From Shewanella piezotolerans WP3 (GTDB taxonomy: Bacteria > Pseudomonadota > Gammaproteobacteria > Enterobacterales > Shewanellaceae): a stretch of 64,000 nt of DNA. Positions 1 through 8,763 of the stretch are shown here, one piece after another; position 1 is the stretch's first letter; each line of letters opens with the position of its first letter. The position numbers and the translations under genes were made by a program. The stretch covers positions 1,240,001-1,304,000 of the forward strand of contig NC_011566.1 in assembly GCF_000014885.1 (NCBI RefSeq), given 5' to 3'. The notes under the pieces are model-generated. The model did not search any database. It was given only the letters and a program-made list of their open reading frames with translations, and had not been told where the DNA came from.

Positions 1-375
1 TTTACTTAAGCATGAACTATATTTAATTAGCTTGTTTAGGTAAGTATTAATTGAAAGTGATATAAGATTTATAACGCGCTAAAAAGGACTTTTCGCGGAA
101 AGGCAGACATAGGCAGTATCTATCTCCCTTCCCGGTCTTCATGGATTCAAGTCGTGACACTAGTGTCAAGATTATTGCAGCGCATAGACGATGCAATGTT
201 GGATACCTGAATATTGACCTTAATTTGAGCATCGTTAATCGATCTTCATCATTAAGGTTTGGCAATGCTCGAAGGCCCGGCCCATAACTATAATCAAAAC
301 AGCCACTTCTAAGCGCAGCTATACGACAAATTTCTATCAAAATTTTACTATTTGAATATGTCTCGGAGAGCTATT
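1..375. other. Non-coding region upstream of deoC
   Basis: No convincing gene is present. The one long open frame on the minus strand (47-340) has no recognisable family features. A perfect 14-bp palindrome, TGACACTAGTGTCA, lies at 155-168 and could be an operator; which protein might bind it is unknown. The deoC ribosome binding site (GGAGAG, 365-370) ends the region. Confidence 0.4.
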
Positions 376-1149
376 ATGAGCGACTTAAAAAAAGCAGCAC
401 AACAAGCCATTAATTTAATGGATCTTACTACGCTAAATGACGATGATACCGATCAAAAAGTGATCGACTTATGTCATAAAGCTAAGACGCCAGCAGGCGA
501 CACCGCTGCTATCTGTATTTACCCTCGCTTTATTCCTATTGCACGTAAAACGCTAAATGAGATTGGCGGCGATGATATTAAAATCGCAACAGTGACTAAC
601 TTCCCACACGGTAATGATGATATTGCAATCGCAGTATTAGAGACTCGTGCTGCTGTCGCTTACGGCGCTGATGAAGTCGATGTCGTATTCCCATACCGCG
701 CACTAATGGCTGGTAACGAAACCGTTGGTTTTGAGCTAGTTAAAGCGTGTAAAGAAGCATGTGGTGATGAAGCAATCTTGAAAGTAATCATCGAATCAGG
801 TGTGCTTGCTGACCCTGCACTTATCCGAAAGGCTTCTGAGCTATCAATCGATGCAGGTGCTGACTTCATCAAGACTTCGACAGGCAAGGTTGCTGTAAAC
901 GCAACGCTAGAAGCTGCAGAAATCATGATGACTGTTATTAGTGAAAAGAACACTAAGGTTGGTTTTAAGCCAGCTGGTGGCGTAAAAGATGCTGCAGCCG
1001 CTGCAGAGTTTTTAGGTGTTGCTGCACGTCTTCTTGGTGATGATTGGGCGACTCCAGCTACGTTCCGTTTTGGCGCTTCTAGCCTACTTACTAACTTACT
1101 TCACACATTGGAGTTAGGTGACGCACCAAAAGGACCACAAGGTTACTAA
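376..1149 (+). CDS. deoC: Deoxyribose-phosphate aldolase
   Basis: Cleaves 2-deoxyribose-5-phosphate to acetaldehyde and glyceraldehyde-3-phosphate, the last step of deoxynucleoside breakdown in the cytoplasm. The 257-residue product is close to the 259 residues of E. coli DeoC. The Schiff-base lysine lies in FIKTSTGK (K166) and the second active-site lysine in VGFKPAGG (K198). Start: TTG 352 and ATG 358 are in frame, but ATG 376 follows GGAGAG by five bases and gives the family's usual N-terminus. It is the first gene of the deoCABD operon. A hairpin before deoA may set the relative expression of deoC. Confidence 0.96.
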   Translation: MSDLKKAAQQAINLMDLTTLNDDDTDQKVIDLCHKAKTPAGDTAAICIYPRFIPIARKTLNEIGGDDIKIATVTNFPHGNDDIAIAVLETRAAVAYGADEVDVVFPYRALMAGNETVGFELVKACKEACGDEAILKVIIESGVLADPALIRKASELSIDAGADFIKTSTGKVAVNATLEAAEIMMTVISEKNTKVGFKPAGGVKDAAAAAEFLGVAARLLGDDWATPATFRFGASSLLTNLLHTLELGDAPKGPQGY

Positions 1150-1203
1150 TCTTTACTGATTTAGCTTGTTGTTAAGTGTGATCTAAATCTAATTAGGTGT
1201 ATC

Positions 1204-1240
1204 AAAAGTCCGTTATTATGTAACAATATTACGGCTTTTG
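1204..1240 (+). terminator. Hairpin between deoC and deoA, possible attenuator
   Basis: AAAAG and CCGT on the left pair with ACGG and CTTTT on the right around an AT-rich, imperfect centre. The short T stretch and imperfect stem suggest a weak terminator or a processing signal inside the operon, not a full stop. Confidence 0.35.
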
Positions 1241-1312
1241 ATTCCCCTTTAGCAGATTGCTAACTGAAAGTTACCCTTGATGGAAACTCAGTTACATTCT
1301 TGGAGGTAGTAC

Positions 1313-2644
1313 ATGTTTTTAGCTCAAGAAATTATTCGTAAAAAACGTAATGCTGAAGTCCTTTCAACTGAAGAAATCCAATTCTTCGTTAACGGCATCA
1401 CTAATAACACCGTTTCTGAAGGGCAGATCGCTGCGCTTGGTATGGCTGTTTACTTCAACGACATGAATATGGATGAGCGTATTGCGCTGACCACATCTAT
1501 GCGTGACTCTGGTACGGTTCTCGACTGGAAATCTCTTGACCTTAATGGTCCGATTATCGATAAGCACTCAACTGGCGGTGTGGGGGATGTCATTAGTTTG
1601 ATGTTAGGCCCAATGGCTGCTGCTTGCGGTGGTTATGTACCTATGATTTCTGGCCGCGGCCTAGGTCATACTGGCGGTACGCTTGATAAGTTTGATGCTA
1701 TCCCTGGTTACAATACCGAGCCTGATAGCGCTTTGTTCCGCAAAGTTGTTAAAGAGGCTGGTGTGGCGATTATTGGTCAGACTGGTGATCTTGTCCCTGC
1801 TGATAAGCGCTTTTACTCTATTCGTGATAATACCGCGACCGTTGAGTCTATCTCTCTGATTACCGCTTCAATTCTTTCTAAAAAGTTAGCTGCTGGACTC
1901 GATGCCCTTGCAATGGACGTTAAAGTCGGTACAGGTGCTTTTATGCCGACTTATGAAGCATCAGAAGAGCTTGCCCGCAGTATCACTGCAGTCGCTAATG
2001 GAGCAGGCACTAAAACCACTGCACTATTGACTGACATGAACCAAGTTTTGGCCTCATGTGCAGGTAATGCGGTAGAGGTTAAAGAAGCTGTTGACTTCAT
2101 GACCGGTGCTTACCGTAACCCTCGCCTTTACGAAGTGACGATGGGGCTTTGTGCTGAGATGCTTACCCTTGGTGGTATTGCAAGCAATGAAGCAGAGGCA
2201 CGCGCCAAGCTGAATGAAGTACTCGATAATGGCAAAGCGGCTGAAATATTTGGTCGTATGGTATCAGGTCTAGGTGGACCGACTGATTTTGTTGAGAACT
2301 ACAGTAAATACCTACCTGATTCACAAATCATTCGTCCTGTATATGCTGAGCAAACTGGTTTCGCGACAGCTATGGATACCCGTGAACTCGGTCTCGCTGT
2401 TGTTACTCTCGGTGGTGGGCGCCGCAAGCCTGGCGACACACTCGATTATAGTGTTGGACTGACTAAAGTTTGCGCCCTTGGCGATGAAGTCAGTGCCGAC
2501 AAGCCTATCGCATTTATTCACGCCCAATCTGAAGGTGCCTTTGCTGAAGCGGAAGCTGCAGTGAAGAAAGCGATTCATATTGGCGATACCAAGCCAGAAA
2601 AGACTCCTGAGATATATCGTTATATCCGTGAGTCAGATCTGTAA
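1313..2644 (+). CDS. deoA: Thymidine phosphorylase
   Basis: Converts thymidine and phosphate to thymine and 2-deoxyribose-1-phosphate in the cytoplasm. The 443-residue product matches the family (E. coli 440). It shows the signature segment DKHSTGGVGD near residue 83, a glycine-rich phosphate-binding segment, and the SGRGLGHTGGTLDK segment typical of pyrimidine nucleoside phosphorylases. TTGGAGG lies about eight bases before the ATG. Second gene of the deo operon; deoB begins 13 bases after its stop, so the two are almost certainly cotranscribed. Confidence 0.97.
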   Translation: MFLAQEIIRKKRNAEVLSTEEIQFFVNGITNNTVSEGQIAALGMAVYFNDMNMDERIALTTSMRDSGTVLDWKSLDLNGPIIDKHSTGGVGDVISLMLGPMAAACGGYVPMISGRGLGHTGGTLDKFDAIPGYNTEPDSALFRKVVKEAGVAIIGQTGDLVPADKRFYSIRDNTATVESISLITASILSKKLAAGLDALAMDVKVGTGAFMPTYEASEELARSITAVANGAGTKTTALLTDMNQVLASCAGNAVEVKEAVDFMTGAYRNPRLYEVTMGLCAEMLTLGGIASNEAEARAKLNEVLDNGKAAEIFGRMVSGLGGPTDFVENYSKYLPDSQIIRPVYAEQTGFATAMDTRELGLAVVTLGGGRRKPGDTLDYSVGLTKVCALGDEVSADKPIAFIHAQSEGAFAEAEAAVKKAIHIGDTKPEKTPEIYRYIRESDL

Positions 2645-2657
2645 CGGAGCACAGTTT

Positions 2658-3876
2658 ATGAAACGTACTATAATCATGATGCTAGATTCATTCGGCGTGC
2701 GGAGCTGCACATGATGCAGCAGCTTTCGGCGATGTAGGCTCTAACACTTTTGGTAATATCGCAAAAGCCTGTGCAGAAGGTAAAGCTAATGATGGTCGCG
2801 AAGGACCATTAAAGCTACCAAACCTCGCGCGCTTAGGCTTAGGGCACGCATCTAAAGAAAGCACGGGTGAGTTTCCTGCGGGTTTTGGCGATGATGTTGA
2901 GATTATCGGCGCTTACGGTCATGCCGATGAATTAAGCTCAGGTAAAGATACGCCGAGTGGACATTGGGAAATGGCGGGTGTACCTGTTTTGTATGAATGG
3001 GGCTACTTTAGCGATTTAACCAACTCTTTCCCACAGGAGCTGACTGACAAAATTCTAGCTCGCGCAGGTTTAACTGAATTTCTCGGTAACTGCCACTCTT
3101 CAGGAACTGTGATCCTAGAAGAACTCGGTGAAGAGCACATGCGCACTGGTAAGCCAATTTTCTATACCTCTGCTGATTCAGTGTTCCAGATTGCTTGTCA
3201 TGAAGAGAGCTTTGGCCTAGAAAAATTATATGAGCTTTGCATTATCGCCCGTGAAGAGCTAGCTGATTACAACATTGGTCGTGTTATTGCGCGTCCATTT
3301 GTAGGTACTGATGCCAGTAACTTTGAGCGTACTGGTAATCGTCGTGACTATGCAGTGGAGCCACCAGCACCAACCGTACTCGATAAACTTAAAGCGGCCG
3401 GCGGTGAAGTGGTTAGTGTGGGCAAGATTGCTGACATCTATGCACACTGTGGTATCACTAAAAAAGTGAAAGCGACCGGGCTTGAAGCACTGTTTGATGC
3501 GACGTTAGAGCAAGTGAAACAAGCGGGTGACAATACGATTGTATTCACTAACTTTGTTGATTTTGACTCACATTATGGCCACCGCCGTGATGTCGCGGGT
3601 TACGCTCGAAGCTTAGAATATTTCGATGCGCGCTTGCCAGAAATATTAGCGTTGTTAGACGAAGATGACTTCTTACTGTTAACTGCTGACCATGGTTGTG
3701 ACCCAACTTGGCCTGGCAGCGATCATACTCGAGAGCGAGTACCGGTTTTAGCGTATGGCGCAGGGCTCGAACCCGGATCATTAGGTCTACGTAATAGCTT
3801 TGCTGATATGGGCCAATCGATAGCGAGCTACTTTAAGCTTGAGCCTATGGAATATGGCGAATCGTTTGTTCGCTAG
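2658..3876 (+). pseudogene. deoB: Phosphopentomutase, frameshifted near the 5' end
   Basis: Phosphopentomutase interconverts (deoxy)ribose-1-phosphate and -5-phosphate. From ATG 2658 the frame reads MKRTIIMMLDSFGV, the metal-binding N-terminus of DeoB, then runs into TGA at residue 19. Removing one base at about 2700 (GGCGTG-C-GGAGCT) restores GAAHDAAAFGDVG and an uninterrupted frame to 3876, about 405 residues in all (E. coli 407). No ATG occurs in the downstream frame until 2971, so any internal start would lose the N-terminal catalytic Asp. C-terminal metal motifs such as TADHGCDPTW are intact. Either a real inactivating insertion or a sequence error. Confidence 0.9.
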
Positions 3877-3978
3877 TTAAACCGAAACAAATTTAAATTT
3901 GGCGGTTCACTTTGGACCGCTAGCATACAAAGACTCAAGTATTAACGACAGTCTCAAAATATAAATAGGGGTTTTCTG

Positions 3979-4689
3979 ATGGCTACACCACACATTAATG
4001 CCGTAGACGGTGCATTTGGCGATACAGTTCTATTTCCTGGCGATCCACTACGTGCAAAATACATTGCTGAAACATTTCTAGAAAACGTTGAGCAAGTTAC
4101 TGACGTTCGTAACATGCTAGGTTTTACTGGTACATACAAAGGTGTTCGCATCTCAGTTATGGGTTCAGGTATGGGCATTCCTTCTTGCTCAATCTACGCA
4201 ACTGAATTGATCAAAGATTACGGCGTTAAAAACTTAATCCGTGTTGGTACTTGTGGTGCGGTTAGCACTGACGTTAAAGTTCGTGACGTGTTAATCGGTA
4301 TGGGCGCATGTACTGATTCACAAGTTAACCGTCTACGTTTTAAAGGCCAAGATTTCGCAGCAATCGCTGACTACAGCCTACTTAGCGCAGTGGTTAAAGC
4401 TGCAGAAGAGAAAGGCACTAAGTTCCGCGTTGGTAACGTTTTCTCTGCTGATCTTTTCTACACTCCAGATCCAGAAATGTTTGACGTTATGGAAAAAATG
4501 AACATCTTAGGTGTCGAAATGGAAGCTGCAGGCCTTTACGGCGTAGCTGCTGAGTTCGGCGCTAAAGCATTATGTGTTTGTACTGTATCTGATCACATCC
4601 GTACTGGTGAAAAGACCTCTTCTGACGAGCGTCAAACGACCTTTAACGAAATGATCGAAATGACACTAGAAGCAGCTATTACTCTTTAA
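3979..4689 (+). CDS. deoD: Purine nucleoside phosphorylase, DeoD type
   Basis: Phosphorolysis of purine (deoxy)nucleosides to free base and pentose-1-phosphate; hexameric family. The 236-residue product is close to E. coli DeoD (239). Family segments visible are the N-terminal phosphate loop FPGDPLRAK, MGSGMGIPS, RVGTCGAV, the nucleoside-binding stretch VEMEAAGLY, and VSDH with the catalytic Asp near the C-terminus. AGGGG lies about eight bases before the ATG. Last gene of the operon, 102 bases after deoB across a small GC-rich hairpin (3902-3920), and followed by a strong terminator. Confidence 0.97.
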   Translation: MATPHINAVDGAFGDTVLFPGDPLRAKYIAETFLENVEQVTDVRNMLGFTGTYKGVRISVMGSGMGIPSCSIYATELIKDYGVKNLIRVGTCGAVSTDVKVRDVLIGMGACTDSQVNRLRFKGQDFAAIADYSLLSAVVKAAEEKGTKFRVGNVFSADLFYTPDPEMFDVMEKMNILGVEMEAAGLYGVAAEFGAKALCVCTVSDHIRTGEKTSSDERQTTFNEMIEMTLEAAITL

Positions 4690-4733
4690 TGGGTATTGGT
4701 GCAGTAAACCAGTAGTACTGGTTTATACGTTAT

Positions 4734-4766
4734 AAAAAAAGCGGACATTGATTGTCCGCTTTTTTG
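4734..4766 (+). terminator. Rho-independent terminator of the deo operon
   Basis: GCGGACA and TGTCCGC form a 7-bp stem around a 5-base loop, preceded by an A run and followed by TTTTTT. Confidence 0.9.
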
Positions 4767-4795
4767 TGGCTGTTTGTTTGGTGCTGAAATGCATT

Positions 4796-5059
4796 ATACC
4801 AATCAGTATAAGAAGTTGATCTACTCAGAGCGTTTTCGGCACGCTAATTCAAGGCGAATAAATGACATAATGGTTATTCCCTTATGAGTTTATTCAACGC
4901 AGAAGTAGCAAGCCAAAAACACTCCTAAAGGCGAATTTTAGCGGCTTTGATGCTGTGTTAATTAATTTGAACGTAGAATAACTATGCTCTTCATTCATTG
5001 CCTTACCTCAAAGCCGCTAAACTCTCGCTGAGCGATCAAATCTTTATACTGATTGGTAT
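4796..5059. mobile_element. Palindromic miniature element, AATCAGTATAA type
   Basis: 264 bp bounded by inverted ends ATACCAATCAGTATAA and TTATACTGATTGGTAT. It has no coding capacity. Long internal inverted repeats (TTTAGCGGCTTTGA and its complement) would fold into a large hairpin. A second, oppositely oriented copy lies at 55245-55500. The interior shares AATGGTTATTCCCTT and GCAGAAGT with the ATTGCATTAA-type elements of this window. It fills the space between deoD and ytjB. Probably mobilised in trans by a transposase not encoded here. Confidence 0.8.
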
Positions 5060-5071
5060 TACTATAGCGAT

Positions 5072-5776
5072 TTATGGTTTATCCACTGTTTCTTCAACAG
5101 AAAGTGTTTCATCCGCTTGATTGTCTGACTCTTCACGTCGATGTATAGCATTTCTCTTGCTGAGTAGTTGCCTGAACTTTATCTTAGCTTTACGCCTATC
5201 AAAATCGGCACGTTTAAACGATAACGCGCGTGACAATAGCATACCGATGAGCCCCGCAATGATCAGCATCATCTGCTGCTGTTCCATATTGATCTGGTGC
5301 GCTTCTTTAATTTCATTAAAAAAGTACTTTGGCTCTAACCTGACCTCGACATAACCCAAGTTCTGTCCATCTTGCGAAACAGCCTCAACATAAGGAGGGT
5401 ATTGTGCAAGTAGTTGTACCATCTCCTCGGAATCAACTTCATAATCGTCTTGGGTGACACTTTGTGCAAAGGACAGCCTCACGCCATCTTCACTAAAAAT
5501 ACTGGCCGACATCACTTTAGGGTCAAGTACTAGTGCGGTAGCAAGCCATTGCAGCTGCTCATCATTTTCCAATTGCAGGGCTGGAGCGGCACCATAGGCA
5601 GTTTGCTCTACTAATAATCTTGCCATCTTTTCAGTTTGGGACTTTAGAAGCTGTTGCCCTTGTAGTAGGCTAGTTTCCCACAACTGATCCAGACCAATGA
5701 ATAATGCGATAGCGATAAGGATCTGCAATATCCTGCTTATTCGATGGCTCTTTTTTAGGCCTTTTAAATAAAACAC
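5072..5776 (-). CDS. ytjB: YtjB/Smp-family inner membrane protein
   Basis: Uncharacterised bitopic envelope protein. 234 residues: an N-terminal membrane helix (about 17-35), a periplasmic region (about 40-170) and a second hydrophobic helix (about 173-187), then a basic cytoplasmic tail with FKRADFDRRKAK and an acidic end. Divergent from serB with a gap of about 78 bases, the same arrangement as ytjB(smp)-serB in E. coli. The assignment rests on synteny, size and topology; the molecular function is unknown. Confidence 0.8.
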   Translation of the reverse strand: MFYLKGLKKSHRISRILQILIAIALFIGLDQLWETSLLQGQQLLKSQTEKMARLLVEQTAYGAAPALQLENDEQLQWLATALVLDPKVMSASIFSEDGVRLSFAQSVTQDDYEVDSEEMVQLLAQYPPYVEAVSQDGQNLGYVEVRLEPKYFFNEIKEAHQINMEQQQMMLIIAGLIGMLLSRALSFKRADFDRRKAKIKFRQLLSKRNAIHRREESDNQADETLSVEETVDKP

Positions 5777-5854
5777 TGAAATCCTTAATTTGTAGTGTAC
5801 TCACTTAATCATAATTGATTATCTCGGTACTCGGTAGTTGGAGAAGCATAACTA

Positions 5855-6826
5855 ATGGAAAATTTAAGTCAATCTACTGTTTTTGAATGGTTAAACAGTG
5901 AAAGTAGCATGTCTTACGGCACTGGGGGAAAAAGATTTTCTCGCCATGTCGAGACTCATTTTCCATCGGCTTCGCTGCGGTATAGGATTTTGTTTTCTGA
6001 AAATAGCAGTCAGGCAGTTATAGAGGATTGGTTGCTGTGCAATACTGCAGAGTTAAGTCTGGCGGTGATTTCACGCTCAACGGGGCTGACATGTATAGAA
6101 GTTTGCGCGGCTGAAACGTTAAACTTTGCTGCTTTTAAGACCTTATCGGATATAGAAGTATTTCAGCTTAAAGCTGATGCCCCTGTGTTAAATCAGCCGG
6201 GACTGTTAGTGATGGATATGGACTCTACCGCGATAGAGATTGAATGTATCGATGAACTTGCTGAGATGGCTGGGGTTGGCGCTGCAGTTGCTGCTGTGAC
6301 TGAGCAAGCGATGCAGGGAGAGCTTGATTTTGAACAGAGCCTGCGTGCAAGAGTGGCAAAGCTTGAAGATGCCGATGCTGACATTATTCACCGTTTATGT
6401 AGCAAACTGCCGTTAATGCCTGGTTTGAACGAAATGATTGCCGAGTTAAAACAGTATCAATGGCGAACTGTCGTGGCTTCTGGAGGCTTTACTCCTTTTG
6501 TTAATCACCTTAAACAGTTGCTCGATTTAGACGCCGCTTATGCTAATGAGTTAGATATTGTTGAAGGTAAGCTAGTCGGCACGGTTTCCGGTCAGGTGGT
6601 TGATGCACAGTTTAAAGCTGATACTGTCGAAAGTTGCGCTAAGCAGTGGTCAATTGCAAAGGGGCAACGTGTTGCCATTGGTGATGGCGCCAATGATATC
6701 CCAATGATTAATATTGCGGACTTTGGTATTGCTTACCATGCAAAGCCTAAGCTTGCCTCGGCTGCAGATATTAATATTGAAAAGTTAAACCTTAAAGTGT
6801 TGCCTTATTTATTTCAGCTTAATTAG
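5855..6826 (+). CDS. serB: Phosphoserine phosphatase
   Basis: Last step of serine synthesis: dephosphorylation of phosphoserine. HAD-superfamily enzyme of 323 residues (E. coli 322). An N-terminal regulatory-type region is followed by the HAD motif DMDSTAIEIECIDE (nucleophile D121, acid D123), motif II in VVASGGFTPF, and motif III in IGDGANDIPMI. Start: ATG 5855 after GGAGAAG. In E. coli serB leads directly to radA; here a hydrolase, the thiosulfate module and a PilZ gene lie between them. Confidence 0.97.
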   Translation: MENLSQSTVFEWLNSESSMSYGTGGKRFSRHVETHFPSASLRYRILFSENSSQAVIEDWLLCNTAELSLAVISRSTGLTCIEVCAAETLNFAAFKTLSDIEVFQLKADAPVLNQPGLLVMDMDSTAIEIECIDELAEMAGVGAAVAAVTEQAMQGELDFEQSLRARVAKLEDADADIIHRLCSKLPLMPGLNEMIAELKQYQWRTVVASGGFTPFVNHLKQLLDLDAAYANELDIVEGKLVGTVSGQVVDAQFKADTVESCAKQWSIAKGQRVAIGDGANDIPMINIADFGIAYHAKPKLASAADINIEKLNLKVLPYLFQLN

Positions 6827-6894
6827 CCTCAGCAGCGTTAATGTTAAGTGCACTTTGGTCAAAGTAAGCACCATTTAAGGACATTTCATTATTG

Positions 6895-6926
6895 GGCCTA
6901 CAAATTAATTTTTGTAGGTCTTTTTA
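6895..6926 (+). terminator. Terminator after serB
   Basis: CCTACAAA pairs with TTTGTAGG around a short AT loop, followed by TCTTTTTATTT. Confidence 0.8.
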
Positions 6927-7092
6927 TTTCTGTTTTAAAAGTGTCTTATCCTGCTGTTCCACTTATTAGATTCTCTGCTTTACCGTTTGAAACTTGTTGG
7001 TTTTGTTAATCTCAACCTCAGAGTTAGAGTTATTACTCTTGTTTTTGTGCGGTTAACTCAGTAACTTAGGTTAAAAAATTGAGCATTACAGC

Positions 7093-8001
7093 GTGAAAAC
7101 TCAACAGAAATCTCTCTTTGTGCCTTATAACCACGGCCACCTGCATTTAAGGCAGCTATTGCCAGCCAACCCAGATATGAATAAGCCTCCGTTATTGATG
7201 CTGCACGGTGCAATGTCCAATGGGCGTGTTTTTTACAGTGAATCAGGTAAAGGGCTAGGCTGCTATTTGGCTGATGCTGGAGTGGTAGTTTATGTATTGG
7301 ACACGCTTGGGCGAGGCCACAGTACACCAAAGCTTGCTCGAGGGTTTCGTGCTGGGCAAGGTGAAGTTATCAGAGAGCAATTGCCACTTATTCAACAGTA
7401 CATTCTTTCTCTACATCCAAAAGCAGATAGCGTGCATTGGTGTGGCCACTCATGGGGCGGTGTGTTGATGGCTAGCGCTATCGCCCGATATGAAAATTTA
7501 CAGCAAACGGTGGCTTCACTGGTGACCTTTGGCAGCAAGCGTCGAATTGAAGTTAAGTCGCTCAGCAAATGGTTGAAGGTCGATCTTTTCTGGAATCGAC
7601 TTGCCCCTTTTATCGCTTGGCAGCGTGGATATCTTCCGGCTGATAAGTTAAAGGTGGGGATGGATAATGAGTCTCAGGCGTCATTGCTGCAAAGTATCGA
7701 CTGGGTTCGCGGCCATTGGATCGATCATGACGATGGCTTTAGTTACAGTCAGGCTGCAAAACATGCAAAGTGGCCTAAGTCTTGGTTTATTGCAGGGCAG
7801 GGCGATACTGTTTTAGGCAACCCTAGTGATGTACAGCGAATGATTAGCGAGTGTCAAATTCAGCAGGTCGATTATACTTTGCTCAGCCGTAAACATGGTT
7901 TTAAGCACGACTATGACCATGCTGGCATGTTGACCCATAAAGATGCAGTGCAAGATCATTTTCCAACAGTTCGTGATTGGTATCGTCAGTTCAATCGCTA
8001 A
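7093..8001 (+). CDS. Alpha/beta hydrolase
   Basis: Alpha/beta-hydrolase-fold enzyme of 302 residues; substrate unknown. Visible motifs are the oxyanion loop LLMLHGAMSNG (about 35-45), the nucleophile elbow CGHSWGG (about 117-123), an acid candidate in AGQGDTVLG, and a C-terminal histidine candidate in DHAGMLTH. It starts with GTG at 7093; no better start is in frame. Its end overlaps the convergent thsR by four bases. No signal peptide, so probably cytoplasmic. The family includes esterases, lipases and dehalogenases, and nothing here separates them. Confidence 0.8.
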   Translation: MKTQQKSLFVPYNHGHLHLRQLLPANPDMNKPPLLMLHGAMSNGRVFYSESGKGLGCYLADAGVVVYVLDTLGRGHSTPKLARGFRAGQGEVIREQLPLIQQYILSLHPKADSVHWCGHSWGGVLMASAIARYENLQQTVASLVTFGSKRRIEVKSLSKWLKVDLFWNRLAPFIAWQRGYLPADKLKVGMDNESQASLLQSIDWVRGHWIDHDDGFSYSQAAKHAKWPKSWFIAGQGDTVLGNPSDVQRMISECQIQQVDYTLLSRKHGFKHDYDHAGMLTHKDAVQDHFPTVRDWYRQFNR

Positions 8002-8606
8002 TCCTCGAGCTCAATCAAGGGGGCAAGCTTTAAAAGTTCAGCGACATTTGCTGCCCCAAGCTTGTCCATCAACTTTGACCTGTGCACCTCAATGGTCCTA
8101 ATTGCGACACAAAGTACGCTCGACATCTGTTTATTGGTATTACCTGCAACAATGAGCTTAAAGATCTGCAATTCTCGCTCAGATAAACGGGTTATCAGCT
8201 GTTGTTCGACGAACCGATTATATTTATTAATGCTGTTTTGCAGACCTTTTGAGATAGATTGCGATAACACTTGGCCTTGAACGGGTTTTTGAAAAAAATC
8301 GAAAGTACCATTTTTAAAGGCATCCACAGCCATGGGCACATCACCGTGGCCGGTAAGAAAAATGACCGACAGAGGACTATTCGCTTCACTAAGCAGTTGC
8401 TGGACTTGTGGTCCACTAAGGCCAGGCATACGGGCATCAAGGATCACACAACCTGGCTGGCTAAGATCAATGCTAGCTATAAAATCATTGCCAGAGCTGA
8501 AACTTTTAATCTTGTAGCCAAATCCGTCCATTAGAAAAGTGATGGAATCAACGATAGCTTCATCATCATCGACAAGGTAGACAGGGCCGCCAATCAACGC
8601 TTGCAT
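7998..8606 (-). CDS. thsR: ThsR/TtrR-like response regulator, FixJ type
   Basis: Cytoplasmic response regulator of 202 residues. Receiver domain at about 8-122 with acidic pocket DDDE and phospho-acceptor D57 in CVILDARMPG, and a LuxR/FixJ-type helix-turn-helix (about 138-196: LSERELQIFKLIVAGNTNKQ). AGAGGA precedes the ATG. Divergent from the sensor kinase at 8764, and the pair sits beside phsABC. That is the arrangement described for ThsS/ThsR of Shewanella halifaxensis, which sense thiosulfate. The related TtrR responds to tetrathionate; gene context favours ThsR. Its likely binding sites are the repeated palindromes before phsA. Confidence 0.82.
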   Translation of the reverse strand: MQALIGGPVYLVDDDEAIVDSITFLMDGFGYKIKSFSSGNDFIASIDLSQPGCVILDARMPGLSGPQVQQLLSEANSPLSVIFLTGHGDVPMAVDAFKNGTFDFFQKPVQGQVLSQSISKGLQNSINKYNRFVEQQLITRLSERELQIFKLIVAGNTNKQMSSVLCVAIRTIEVHRSKLMDKLGAANVAELLKLAPLIELED

Positions 8607-8763
8607 GGGTATTCCTCTTTCACTTTAATTAGGATCTAGTAGATAGATATCTCAGTTCCTTACTTAATGCGAACATCTTTTTTACAAAGCATGAGACCCA
8701 TCACGTTGGCTCTACATTAGCCTATCGTAAACTTGAGCCAGCGTTTAATTCGAGGCTAATCGA

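Noticed and set aside
47..340. 97-codon frame on the minus strand upstream of deoC
   Set aside because: No family features, poor protein-like composition, and it covers the expected promoter region of deoC.
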